This document shows, piece by piece, positions 25,014 to 34,400 of a DNA stretch of 64,000 bases. The first letter of the stretch is position 1; every line of letters begins with the position of its first letter. Both the position numbers and the translations under genes were made by a program. The DNA is from Gammaproteobacteria bacterium (GTDB lineage Bacteria > Pseudomonadota > Gammaproteobacteria > SZUA-152), in the NCBI GenBank assembly GCA_013152545.1, contig JAADGF010000113.1, positions 1 through 64,000 on the forward strand. The letters run 5' to 3'. The notes under the pieces were generated by a model that was not told where the DNA came from, ran no database searches, and saw nothing but the letters and a program-made list of their open reading frames with translations.

Positions 25014-27815
25014 ATGGGTATGCGAAAAGCGGGTATACGAAAAACAGTTGTTTCGGGGGCGTTAATTTGCATGGTGTTATTGTGGCAACCGCTTGCGTTT
25101 AGCGGTCGTACGGCTGATGTGGCTAATACAAAGCATAATTTTTCTGCTGCGGGTCCGGCAATACTGCCCAGCGGGCAGCAACGAGTGGTAACGGCGACCA
25201 ATGAGCAGCAAATTTGTGTGTTTTGCCATACGCCACACGCGGGGCTGCCAACGCAGGGACCTTTGTGGAACAGAGAGTTATCCAATGCCACCTACAGTAC
25301 TTATGTGAGTGGATCGTTGGATGCAGGTCGTCCTGGCTTAAACCCGAATGCTGCGGCGCAACCGCTTCCACAACCCAATGGTTCCTCTAAGCTGTGCTTG
25401 TCTTGTCATGATGGTACTTTGGCTATTGGTGCCGTCAATGTGCTTAATGGTTCTTTCACTGACCGATCAGGACTCACTGAAGATATTCAAATGACGGGCA
25501 CTGGACTTGGTGGCACCATGGCACCGGGCGAGGGCGTAAACACAGGCTTTACCCGTTATCTGGGGACTGATTTAACCAATGATCACCCAATTTCCGTGCG
25601 CTTTGATGCCAATTTAGCGCAAGTTGATGGTGAGCTACGTTTCCCAAGTGTCGAAGACAGCATTGTTGTTAGGGGGGTCGACCCATGGCCGGTAAATCCT
25701 AGCCAGACCAAAACGGAATATATTCATTTAGAACCGGATCCCGGTACAACGACGGGGGGGTTAGTGCAATGTAACAGTTGCCATGATCCACATATTCGCA
25801 GTACCGACCCAACGGAGAACATTAAGTTTTTGCGGTTGAATCGCTTCCAAAAAGTACGTCCGCAAGAAGGCATATTTAATGCGGCCAATGATATTATTTG
25901 TCTAGCTTGCCACAACAAAGCAGGTTGGGTGGATTCAGCACATGCCAATCCGTCTGTGGCAGATGAAACCTACACCGTTGCCGCAGCGCAAGTTCGGGAA
26001 TTTCCTACTTCAGGTGACGGTACGCAAGTATGGGAAAGCGCCTGTTTGGCGTGTCATGATACCCATACTGTGGAAGGATCACGGCGATTACTTCGCGAAG
26101 GCACTGACGGTTCTGTTGCTGCATCAGCTTCAGGATATATGATTAAACAAGGAGATGGTCAGCCAGCTATTGAGGAAACCTGTTACGCGTGTCACTCGGC
26201 AGACGGCAACACTTTGGTCAACCAAGGTGTTGATCCGAATTTCCAGGTTCCTGACATAAAAACTGACTTTACCACGATGCGCACTCATATGCCCATCGCC
26301 AATAGTGATCAGCCGGCGAGACGTGAAGTACATGATATCGGCACACCGAATATTAATGTTGTTGATCCCAACGGGTTGGGCAAGGACTTTATTGAAAGCC
26401 CTAATAATATGGGGCTCGGTAATTTAACCAATCGGCATGCTGAATGCACTGATTGCCATAATCCTCACCGGGTGATTAAGAACCGCCAGTTCAATGATGA
26501 TCCTTTCGTGCCTGATGCAGCCGGTACCCATGACCATACTACGCCGCATAACAATCTTGCTTCCGGTGTGTTGCGGGGCACTTGGGGGGTCGAGCCGATT
26601 TATGGTTCGTCAGAATTTATGAGCATTCCTATTAGTTTCGATGTTAAGCGGGGTAATCCGAGTGTTGGAGCCAACACAGCGGTTGGCAGTCCATATGTAA
26701 CCCGCGAATACCAGGTTTGCTTAAAATGTCATTCCAACTATTCTTTCGACGATGCCAACAATAACTTTGGTACTGCACCACAACGCCCAATGTTGGGTTC
26801 ATTTACTGGCGGCACTGCGCCCGGCACCAATGATTTGACCACTTACACTAATCAGGCAATGGAGTTTCAATCCCCGCAAGATCATATGGGTGAGGGTACA
26901 TCGGGTTCCCCAACAGGTGCCGCACTGGCATATACAACCAATAACCATCGTTCCTGGCACCCAGTGATGCGGGAAACCAGGCGCACCGGGCCAATACGTG
27001 GCAATGCGGACCCTACTAACTGGCGGGTACCATTTCAAGAGCTTGGTACTCAAACCATGTATTGCACTGATTGCCATGGTTCTGATACGGATACTAATGA
27101 TGGCGTAGTACCGCGTCCTAAAGTGGTTGGTGGTAATAGTGAAGATGGTTTTCCTTGGGGGCCTCACGGTTCGAATAACGATTTTTTGTTGAAAGGTCAA
27201 TGGAGTGGTAACCGCGTTACTGATGTTGACGGCACGGGTAATCTTGGTACTGGCGGTCCAGGTTCGGAAGACCACCTTTGTTTTAAATGCCATGTCTATG
27301 ATCAATATGGCAATGGTTCTCTTGGTGGTGGTATGGGTGGCGGCATGGGCGGTGGTGGTGTTCGCGCTAACAACAGCGGGTTTTCCGTTCCGGGCTGCGG
27401 CGGTGGTTGTATGGGTGGTATGGGGGGGCGTACAAATAACTTACATACATATCATACCAATATCGTCGCTAACTGGCGTTGCAACTTATGTCATGTTGCA
27501 ATTCCCCATGGTTGGAAAAATAAAAATTTATTGGTCAACTTAAATGACGTTGGGCCAGAGGGTAACGAGGCCCCAGGCACGCAAGTGCGTAATGGTGCTG
27601 GCGGCGGTGGTGGCATGATGGGCGGTGGTCGTGGGCGAGCTCCCGCTTTTACTCGTGGGCCTTACTACAACCGAGCAGCAAATAAGATAGTGACTTTTCA
27701 AGTTAGTGGTAACTGGGTGCCTAATGCCTGTGGTTCGGCTGGACCACCTGGAAACAGTGCCACTGGCGTTAATTGGATGATGATGAGCAGCGAAGCTTGT
27801 AATAACTTGCCATAA
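25014..27815 (+). CDS. Secreted 11-heme cytochrome c
   Basis: This 933-residue precursor has a signal peptide (cleavage near AFSG). I count eleven CXXCH motifs: CVFCH, CLSCH, CNSCH, CLACH, CLACH, CYACH, CTDCH, CLKCH, CTDCH, CFKCH and CNLCH, with about 22 other histidines, ample for bis-His ligation. The first about 300 residues repeat the plan of the tetraheme protein at 13897 (CVFCHTPH, WNRELS, CLSCHDGTLAIGA, TNDHPIS, CNSCHDPH). A Gly/Met-rich insert sits near residues 765-808, with a second Gly/Met-rich patch near 863. It is the largest cytochrome of the cluster and probably the terminal surface-exposed one. It follows the NHL gene by 18 bp. Confidence 0.93.
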   Translation: MGMRKAGIRKTVVSGALICMVLLWQPLAFSGRTADVANTKHNFSAAGPAILPSGQQRVVTATNEQQICVFCHTPHAGLPTQGPLWNRELSNATYSTYVSGSLDAGRPGLNPNAAAQPLPQPNGSSKLCLSCHDGTLAIGAVNVLNGSFTDRSGLTEDIQMTGTGLGGTMAPGEGVNTGFTRYLGTDLTNDHPISVRFDANLAQVDGELRFPSVEDSIVVRGVDPWPVNPSQTKTEYIHLEPDPGTTTGGLVQCNSCHDPHIRSTDPTENIKFLRLNRFQKVRPQEGIFNAANDIICLACHNKAGWVDSAHANPSVADETYTVAAAQVREFPTSGDGTQVWESACLACHDTHTVEGSRRLLREGTDGSVAASASGYMIKQGDGQPAIEETCYACHSADGNTLVNQGVDPNFQVPDIKTDFTTMRTHMPIANSDQPARREVHDIGTPNINVVDPNGLGKDFIESPNNMGLGNLTNRHAECTDCHNPHRVIKNRQFNDDPFVPDAAGTHDHTTPHNNLASGVLRGTWGVEPIYGSSEFMSIPISFDVKRGNPSVGANTAVGSPYVTREYQVCLKCHSNYSFDDANNNFGTAPQRPMLGSFTGGTAPGTNDLTTYTNQAMEFQSPQDHMGEGTSGSPTGAALAYTTNNHRSWHPVMRETRRTGPIRGNADPTNWRVPFQELGTQTMYCTDCHGSDTDTNDGVVPRPKVVGGNSEDGFPWGPHGSNNDFLLKGQWSGNRVTDVDGTGNLGTGGPGSEDHLCFKCHVYDQYGNGSLGGGMGGGMGGGGVRANNSGFSVPGCGGGCMGGMGGRTNNLHTYHTNIVANWRCNLCHVAIPHGWKNKNLLVNLNDVGPEGNEAPGTQVRNGAGGGGGMMGGGRGRAPAFTRGPYYNRAANKIVTFQVSGNWVPNACGSAGPPGNSATGVNWMMMSSEACNNLP

Positions 27816-28014
27816 TGATTTGTGGTGATAGTTATCACACTGCTGTGATGTAAGCATGGCATGTTGTTTTTGAGAATAATTTTTGACGTAATGATTGATG
27901 GTTTTTCGTTGCTGATTAGGTGTGGCCGTTTCGCAAGTTAAAACTCGAAATTCGCTAATTATTTTCGATGTCAATGCCTTTTTCTGTGATGAAACTTAAC
28001 TTAAAATAGTGACG

Positions 28015-30201
28015 ATGTTGCCGTGTTTCAAATGTTGCTTTGGTGTTAAAATCAACCCGTTAATCATTTCGTTATTTCTCTGTTGCTTAGTGGGTAGCAG
28101 TCTTGCTGCAACACGTTTCGCTTATGTTGCAAGCCCTTATGATTACACCATTTCCAGTTATCTGGTTGACGAAACTGGTTTGATGTTTCCAAACGGAATG
28201 GTGTTCACCAAGGATAAATACCCGTCAGCGATTATTGTCCATCCTTCTGGTAAATTTTTATATGCAGCATCGCGGACAGTGGATACTGTTCCGATTTATA
28301 AAATAGACCCGGTAACAGGCTGGCTGGAGGAAACGCCTGAATCGCATTTTGATTCCCGTCTGAGGTCGCCGTTTTCTTACGGATTTCACCCCACTGGTGA
28401 GTTTTTGTATGTTGCTGGCCGAGGCGGGGGCGTTGCTGGTTTTCGGGTCAATCAAAACACTGGTGCGCTGAATTACGTACCCGGTTCTCCTTTTAAATCC
28501 GGTGAACGAACTCGAAGTCTGAGTGTGCATCCTTCCGGCAAGTTTGTTTATGCATCCAACGCTTATACTAATAATATTTCTGCCTATCGTGTTGATCAGA
28601 AAACAGGGACATTGGCTGAGTTGCTTCGTTCACCATTTGCTGCTGGAGAGGAGGGCCCCTTTGATGATACTTACGCCATATTGCCTGATGTTGCAGGGGT
28701 TAATTTGGGTGGTATGCCGTATTACATTGCTTCGCATCCATCGGGGCAATTCGTTTATGTGACCAATTGGGCGGCAGCCAGTATTTCCATGTTTCGGGTT
28801 GACCAGCAAAATGGTGATTTGAGTCTCATTGATCAGCCTAAAGAGACAGGGTTAACACCTTACGCTGTCGCTGCACATCCATCGGGGAAATTTGTGTATG
28901 TTTCAACGTGGGGGTCGAACGATGTATGGGGTTATCAGGTGGGCACAATGGGGCATTTGACTCATATCGATGGTTCGCCCTTTGCCACGAATGGATTGAA
29001 GCCTGTTGATATTGTCTTTAATGAGGCAGGAACCAGGGCATTTGTCGCCAATATTAGTTCTAACAACACCACTATTTTTGAAGTCAATACCGAGACAGGA
29101 CAGTTGGTATTTAAAGACCTGGCGATGGCGCGTGCTGGCGCCATTGATGTTGAGCTAGTCTCAATGCCTAATGCCGTAAGCATAGCCCCTAAATATGCAT
29201 TTGTTGTTGATAAAACGCAGCAATCGTTGATTAACTATGAAGTTAACCCAAGCACAGGTCATTTAAAAGCGCTATCCCGTAGCAAAACAGGGAAAGATCC
29301 TGTTGCGGTTGCACAAGATCCTCGGAACCGCTTTGTTTATGTTGCTAATGCAGGGTCCAATAACGTGTCGGCATATCGTATTGACACAGCAGGTAATTTG
29401 ACAGAAATCGAAGGCTCTCCTTATGCGACCGGGAAAAATCCGAGTCAAATTTCTATTGATGCCAATGGTTGGTATATTTATGTGCTAAATAAAGATACTG
29501 AAGATTTGTCAATTTTTTTAATTCATGCCAAAACAGGGCAATTGGCGGAAGCTCAGGACTCGCCTTTAAAACTAGGGCATCAACCATTGTCGATGAGCTT
29601 AGATTCCCATGCGCGTTATACGTTTGTGAATCGGAGAGGGAATAACTCGATTGCAGTGTATCGTTATCGATCGGCCGTTAAACCTGCAATATTTGAGATT
29701 ACCGCCTATGGCTCACCGTTTATTTTCAAAGATACCCCTACATTGCTGACGATTGATCCCACCGGGCGCTTTGCAATGGTTGTAAATAAAAAAACGGGTA
29801 AAGCATCAATGTATTATGTGCAAGTCGACAATGGGGCCTTGTTATCCATTAAAGAAAATTTAGAAACTGTAAAGGTGGGTGATGCACCCATTGCCGCAGT
29901 ATACCATCCTAAAGGGAGATATATTTACGTTTTAAATGAAAGCAGTAAAAATATTACTCAATTTAGTATGGATCGTGCTTATGGCATGTTGAAAGAAATC
30001 GCTGTGCCGTTGTCAACCAGAGGCGATCCGGTTTCGTTGATTATTGATCCCAGCGGGCAGTACCTGTACACAATCAATAAAGGTGAAAATGCGCTTACCC
30101 AATACACTATAAGCAATGATAATGGCCAGCTTGCTTATACAGGGAAAATAAATTTAGCCTTTCCACCAGTGGCAATGGCAATATCAAGACAATTTCGGTA
30201 A
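28015..30201 (+). CDS. Secreted double beta-propeller protein (lactonase/YncE-like repeats)
   Basis: This is a roughly 728-residue precursor; the start is taken at the ATG at 28015, with GTG 28009 as the alternative. A signal peptide follows (hydrophobic stretch ending GSSLAA). The mature part is built of about 45-50-residue repeats with HPSGKFVYV-type motifs and YxxDxxTGxL blade strands, as in 6-phosphogluconolactonase-like propellers. Two propellers seem joined near residue 390 (APKYAFVVDKTQQSLINYEV starts the second). No lactonase activity can be inferred. It ends the cytochrome cluster and may be a surface scaffold. Confidence 0.85.
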   Translation: MLPCFKCCFGVKINPLIISLFLCCLVGSSLAATRFAYVASPYDYTISSYLVDETGLMFPNGMVFTKDKYPSAIIVHPSGKFLYAASRTVDTVPIYKIDPVTGWLEETPESHFDSRLRSPFSYGFHPTGEFLYVAGRGGGVAGFRVNQNTGALNYVPGSPFKSGERTRSLSVHPSGKFVYASNAYTNNISAYRVDQKTGTLAELLRSPFAAGEEGPFDDTYAILPDVAGVNLGGMPYYIASHPSGQFVYVTNWAAASISMFRVDQQNGDLSLIDQPKETGLTPYAVAAHPSGKFVYVSTWGSNDVWGYQVGTMGHLTHIDGSPFATNGLKPVDIVFNEAGTRAFVANISSNNTTIFEVNTETGQLVFKDLAMARAGAIDVELVSMPNAVSIAPKYAFVVDKTQQSLINYEVNPSTGHLKALSRSKTGKDPVAVAQDPRNRFVYVANAGSNNVSAYRIDTAGNLTEIEGSPYATGKNPSQISIDANGWYIYVLNKDTEDLSIFLIHAKTGQLAEAQDSPLKLGHQPLSMSLDSHARYTFVNRRGNNSIAVYRYRSAVKPAIFEITAYGSPFIFKDTPTLLTIDPTGRFAMVVNKKTGKASMYYVQVDNGALLSIKENLETVKVGDAPIAAVYHPKGRYIYVLNESSKNITQFSMDRAYGMLKEIAVPLSTRGDPVSLIIDPSGQYLYTINKGENALTQYTISNDNGQLAYTGKINLAFPPVAMAISRQFR

Positions 30202-30240
30202 CTAAATCTGAACTGAATGGTCAGATAATCCATATTATTC

Positions 30241-30338
30241 ACTGATGTTACGCCGGCCTTAATAAAAGGAATGCAGGCTATGGCGTTTGCGAAAAATCGT
30301 AACTGACTGATTCATAATCAGGGGTGCGTAACATCAGT
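30241..30338. repeat. 13-bp perfect inverted repeat with inner stem
   Basis: ACTGATGTTACGC (30241-30253) and GCGTAACATCAGT (30326-30338) pair perfectly around about 72 bases that hold an inner GCC/GGC-type hairpin. It lies between the double propeller gene and resB and could be a terminator-like barrier or a small mobile element. Confidence 0.65.
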
Positions 30339-30426
30339 AATTAATATGTAAGCATATAATTGTCTGGCGTTGGTGCTGTGTGATGGCCAATCGATCGCTG
30401 CTTTTTTACTTTATGTATGATCAATA

Positions 30427-31482
30427 ATGCTAACTATTATCCAAAAACTGGCATCACTCAAATTTACATTGGTGGGTATGGTCTTGCTGGGGGTTGGTGC
30501 GTCGTTAAGTTACGGTAACCCGACAGATATTCCTGTTTGGGTTTTAGTGGTACCAATGATTTTGTTAGTGGTAAATTTGTCGGCAGCTATTCTAACAAAT
30601 CCCCGTATTAACCAGCAGTCTGGCTTGTTGGTGTTTCATGTGAGCCTTTTGGTTATAGTGATTTTAGCCGCTGTAGGGCGTTTGACTCATATGGATGCAC
30701 ATATAGAATTGGTGGTGGGTTCTGTGTTTGCCCGGCAAAATTTGCAAGAAATCAAATCTGGACCGCTGCATGGGGGGAATCTTGATGATGTCAGTTTTGT
30801 GCAAGGTCCTTTTAGTGTTCAATATGCTCCAGGTATGCAGCGAGGCTTGACTCATAGCCAAGTGAAAATCAAAAATAAGCGCGGTGAGTGGCAGGACAAA
30901 GTTGTTGGTGACGACCGCCCATTGATTATTAATGGCTATCGATTTTATACAACATTCAATAAAGGGTTTACCTCAGTATTAACCTGGGTGCCAGATGAGG
31001 GCGAAGCAGTCACCGGTACTGTTAATATGCCGTCTTATCCTCTGTTTGAATACAAACAGGATAATCGATGGACGCCACCCGGTGGTGATGAAATTAAGTT
31101 TTGGTTGCAGTTGCGTACCAATATGGATGAAAAAAATGCTTGGGTGTTAGAACAGGGCAGTTCCAGTGGTGTATTAGTTGTGGTGACTTCTGCCAATCGG
31201 TATGAGGTGCCGCTTGGTGGATTTGTGCAGCTTGGTAATGGTCGTTTGCAGTTTGATGATCTCAGGATGTGGATGGGATATCGGTTATTTTATGATCCAA
31301 CTATACAATGGATGTTTTTCGTTTCAATTGCCGGAGTCATGGGCTTAGGGTACTATTTTTGGAAAAAAATGAATGTGCAACCCTGGATGGTGGAAGCATC
31401 GGTAGCGGAAACTTCTAAAAAAATGATGATAAACGACAATCATTCCACGAAACGTAATGTGGCGATGGAGGATCAATCATGA
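30427..31482 (+). CDS. resB: ResB-like System II cytochrome c biogenesis protein
   Basis: This 351-residue membrane protein has three N-terminal transmembrane segments (about 12-30, 36-57, 64-86), a periplasmic domain with NGYRFYTTFNKGF and a fourth segment at about 295-315 (MFFVSIAGVMGLGYYF). This is the ResB/Ccs1 arrangement. ResB acts with CcsA/ResC to carry heme across the inner membrane and attach it to CXXCH motifs. It overlaps ccsA by ATGA. It is short compared with ResB of Bacillus, as is common for two-gene forms. Confidence 0.88.
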   Translation: MLTIIQKLASLKFTLVGMVLLGVGASLSYGNPTDIPVWVLVVPMILLVVNLSAAILTNPRINQQSGLLVFHVSLLVIVILAAVGRLTHMDAHIELVVGSVFARQNLQEIKSGPLHGGNLDDVSFVQGPFSVQYAPGMQRGLTHSQVKIKNKRGEWQDKVVGDDRPLIINGYRFYTTFNKGFTSVLTWVPDEGEAVTGTVNMPSYPLFEYKQDNRWTPPGGDEIKFWLQLRTNMDEKNAWVLEQGSSSGVLVVVTSANRYEVPLGGFVQLGNGRLQFDDLRMWMGYRLFYDPTIQWMFFVSIAGVMGLGYYFWKKMNVQPWMVEASVAETSKKMMINDNHSTKRNVAMEDQS

Positions 31483-32327
31483 ACGGCATCGTATCCGAAT
31501 TACCCTGGTTATGGGCCGGTTTGGGGGCTTATTTCGTGGCGACGCTCATTGCCATGTGGGGGGTGGTTCCACGTTTTGCTGGTGTGCCGTTTGTTAAAAC
31601 CAAGCGACACGAACATGTGGTGATGATATTTTTGGTCGTTGGGATATTGCTCTTGACGATGGCGATTGCCGCTCGTTGGATTCGTATTGGTCATGGCCCC
31701 TGGATCAGTTTGTTCGAGTTATTAGTGAGCCAGTTATGGAGTTTGGGTATTATTTTTTTCTTGCTCTATTGGCGGCTGCCAGGGTTGAGGCCAAGTGCTG
31801 TGGTGGTATTGCCCGTAATGTGGATTTTAGGCAGTTGGGTGCTGATTCTGGAACCCACGGCCAGTCATTTTCCTGCAACTTATTATAATTCTTGGAAATG
31901 GGTGCATGTGGGTTTAGGTAAGGTGTTTCTCGCATTGTTATTGGCGGGAGTAGGACTCGCGGGTGTCATGGTGCTTCGGCGCACGCAACGTGGGCAACGC
32001 TGGTTCAGTAGTATGCCGTCCGATGCTGTTGTTGACCATCTTGCGTGGCGTTTTATGATGCTAGCTTTGGTGTTTGATAGTTTGATGCTAATTGCCGGTG
32101 CGGTGTGGGCTCAGGATGCCTGGGGTCGTTATTGGGCTTGGGATTCCCTGGAAACATCAGCATTTTTAACGTGGTTATTTTTGGCAATCGGTTTGCATGT
32201 GCGTCTCAGTTACCGGGTGCCGACCTGGGTGAGTGGGCTAATGATCATTGGTATATTCGCCATGGCGTTTGCAACTTATTTTGGTACACCCTATATTAGT
32301 TCTGCGGCACATAAAGGGATGGTTTGA
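31479..32327 (+). CDS. ccsA: CcsA/ResC-like System II cytochrome c synthase subunit
   Basis: This 282-residue protein has about eight transmembrane helices. The periplasmic tryptophan-rich heme-binding loop reads WAQDAWGRYWAWDSLET, the WWD-domain signature of CcsA, with conserved histidines near KWVHVGLGK and in GLHVRL. It is translationally coupled to resB. The protein completes a System II synthase in a genome that also has full System I next door. Confidence 0.92.
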   Translation: MNGIVSELPWLWAGLGAYFVATLIAMWGVVPRFAGVPFVKTKRHEHVVMIFLVVGILLLTMAIAARWIRIGHGPWISLFELLVSQLWSLGIIFFLLYWRLPGLRPSAVVVLPVMWILGSWVLILEPTASHFPATYYNSWKWVHVGLGKVFLALLLAGVGLAGVMVLRRTQRGQRWFSSMPSDAVVDHLAWRFMMLALVFDSLMLIAGAVWAQDAWGRYWAWDSLETSAFLTWLFLAIGLHVRLSYRVPTWVSGLMIIGIFAMAFATYFGTPYISSAAHKGMV

Positions 32328-32384
32328 TGTTGGGTTTATTGACAAAAAACCAATTTGCCATTCACTATCGGCAATTTACGTAAA

Positions 32385-33137
32385 ATGAACAACGTTAATT
32401 TTGAAAATCTTGTTTCAATTTCAGCCGTTGGCGCCATATTGGTGATAGCCAGTGGTTTTGTAAGCTTGGCGAAGCAGCATCCCCCACAATTTATTTCGCT
32501 GCAATCACAGTCAAGGCCAGCATTACAAACGACTACGCAAGTGCAAGGATATCGCAAGCCGGTTAGTGCCACAGAAAACATCGATTCTCCTCGCCAGACA
32601 ATCACCACCCAGCAGAATTTTTTGGAAAGACTGCCCAAACAACAGGCTGAATTATTAATACGACGTTTTGATCAGGCCGCTGCCCTATTGCATGCGGGGC
32701 AATATGAGTATGCCATTAAAGCGTTAGATCAAGTTATTAAAATTCAGCCTAATATGCCAGAAGCGTACGTGAATTTAGGTTACGCTTATTTGGGTATTGA
32801 TGATTACGTCACGGCAGTGAATGCCTTTTCAAAAGCGATTGATTTTCGTCCCAATCAGGTTAACGCTTATTATGGTTTGGCAGCGGCTTTTGAAGGTGTT
32901 GAAGACTATGGTGCTGCCTTGGGCGCTATGCATAGTTATATTCATCTTTCACCCGCAGATGATCCCTATATAACAAAAGCGCGTGCGGCTATTTGGGAAT
33001 TGGAAACTAAGCTGGGCCGTAAACCGAGTATCGAAAAAAACAATGAAAGCATTGATGTTGATGGTGGTCGGTTTACCTCTCCCCATCAACCACAGCTAAA
33101 GCCTCAAAGTACAGTGCGGCGCAATCCACACGATTAG
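32385..33137 (+). CDS. Membrane-anchored TPR protein
   Basis: This is a roughly 250-residue protein; ATG at 32385 preferred over an upstream TTG at 32355. It has one N-terminal hydrophobic anchor (SISAVGAILVIASGFVSLA), a polar linker and about three tetratricopeptide repeats at about 90-205 (EYAIKALDQVIKIQPNMPEA, TAVNAFSKAIDFRPNQ). TPR proteins such as CcmI/NrfG hold apocytochromes for heme attachment. Lying between ccsA and a ResA-like gene, it could be the apocytochrome chaperone of System II; that is inference. Confidence 0.82.
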   Translation: MNNVNFENLVSISAVGAILVIASGFVSLAKQHPPQFISLQSQSRPALQTTTQVQGYRKPVSATENIDSPRQTITTQQNFLERLPKQQAELLIRRFDQAAALLHAGQYEYAIKALDQVIKIQPNMPEAYVNLGYAYLGIDDYVTAVNAFSKAIDFRPNQVNAYYGLAAAFEGVEDYGAALGAMHSYIHLSPADDPYITKARAAIWELETKLGRKPSIEKNNESIDVDGGRFTSPHQPQLKPQSTVRRNPHD

Positions 33138-33185
33138 CGCTATACCACCAATTAATCAAATCGCCAACGCTGTATCGAAGGTCTG

Positions 33186-33767
33186 GTGAATGAGTGGAAA
33201 AAGTTGAGTCATCAAAACCTTAGATCTGCATTCGCTGCATATGCTTTTATAACCAAGCTGCTAGCGTTACTTTGCGTCGTCGTTTTTCTGTTATCCTGCG
33301 ATGAAAGAAACTCGTCTCTCAACGTGCACGTCGGACAACAGATCAATGATATAAAGGTTAAAGCACTAAATGGTCAGGATGAAACCCTACGGATTAAAAC
33401 CGGAAAAGTGTTGATTATTAATCTATGGGCAACTTGGTGCGCTCCGTGCCGACACGAAATGCCCAGCCTGGATCGCCTGTCTACTATACTGGATAAGAAG
33501 AGATTTACTGTCGTTGGTATCTCTGTTGATGACGATGACCATGTTGTACGTGAGTTTTTAATAGACCGTAAAGTAACATTCAAAAATTACCTGGACCCTG
33601 CAATGGTGGTCGCAAACGACATATTTGGTATCAGAGTATTCCCATCCACCTTTATCATTAGTCCAAGTGGCACTTTACTAAAGGTTATTGAAGGTTGGCG
33701 TGACTGGGATGCGCCTGAGTTAATAAAAGAGCTGGAGGCGCTAAGGGTCAGTAAAGAAATGACTTGA
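33186..33767 (+). CDS. TlpA/ResA-like thioredoxin-fold lipoprotein
   Basis: This 193-residue protein has a TlpA-family thioredoxin domain with active site WATWCAPCRHEMPSL, which would reduce CXXCH cysteines before heme attachment. The N-terminal hydrophobic segment ends in FLLSCDE, a lipobox with Asp after the Cys, the classic signal for retention in the inner membrane, where ResB/CcsA act. Its last codons and stop (TCAGTAAAGAAATGACTTGA) coincide with the left end of an R3 repeat, so the natural C-terminus may have been replaced. Confidence 0.88.
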   Translation: MNEWKKLSHQNLRSAFAAYAFITKLLALLCVVVFLLSCDERNSSLNVHVGQQINDIKVKALNGQDETLRIKTGKVLIINLWATWCAPCRHEMPSLDRLSTILDKKRFTVVGISVDDDDHVVREFLIDRKVTFKNYLDPAMVVANDIFGIRVFPSTFIISPSGTLLKVIEGWRDWDAPELIKELEALRVSKEMT

Positions 33768-33850
33768 ACATTGTGCTTGTCTATCCTTGCGTCTTTTACG
33801 CCCTGGAAGAAGTGTTCTTGGGGTGCGCCCATTTCCGTGCCTTGAAGACG
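33750..33850 (+). repeat. Dispersed repeat R3, copy 2
   Basis: GGTCAGTAAAGAAATGACTTGAAC is followed by TGCTTGTCTATCCTTGCGTCTT, matching copy 1 in order and orientation. The right end is degraded. It overlaps the 3' end of the TlpA-like gene and provides its stop codon. Confidence 0.65.
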
Positions 33851-34400
33851 ATATGCCGCTAGTAAAGCAGTTGAGTATATTGATGGGTGATGATCCCTTG
33901 GTGTTATATCTAAAAAAAATAATTAGATCAGGGTGCGTCGTTGTTATGTCATTTTTTGATAAAGGGCAAGTTATTGGGTTTTTCATTTCCCTAATGCAAC
34001 GGATCAGGGGCATAGTCGCGCCATATATATCGTTCTGAGGGATAAAGGTGGCGAGGGTCTTAATTTATTATCACTCTGGCGGTATTGTTTTATAGATCGT
34101 TAGTTACTGATTTTGTTGTATAAAATACTGGCTATATCGTTTTAGTTGGTTGCGGGATTTGTGTTATTTGCTGTCAGGATGATACTCCCGAGGTAATCGT
34201 GAAAATCTTCTATATTGTTTGACAATAAAGACAAATAAATAATAGATTAAAAGAGTTAAATCGAAATGAAGTGGATAAATACACTATCTCAACATTAAAC
34301 CCTGGAGGATTTCATAAAAAAAATGATAGACTCATTGTAATTGGGGATCTTGGATCAGTGGTGATTCAGTGATGATTAAGTAATACACAAAGGCAAAAAA
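33851..34400. other. Intergenic region before ccmA
   Basis: No gene is supported; an ORF at 33787-34038 overlaps the R3 repeat and has no domain. The ccm operon promoter should lie in the last 150 bp, which are AT-rich, but I could not pick boxes with confidence. Confidence 0.4.

Noticed and set aside
33787-34038. 83-codon ORF downstream of the TlpA-like gene
   Set aside because: Begins inside the R3 repeat and shows no domain; treated as fortuitous.
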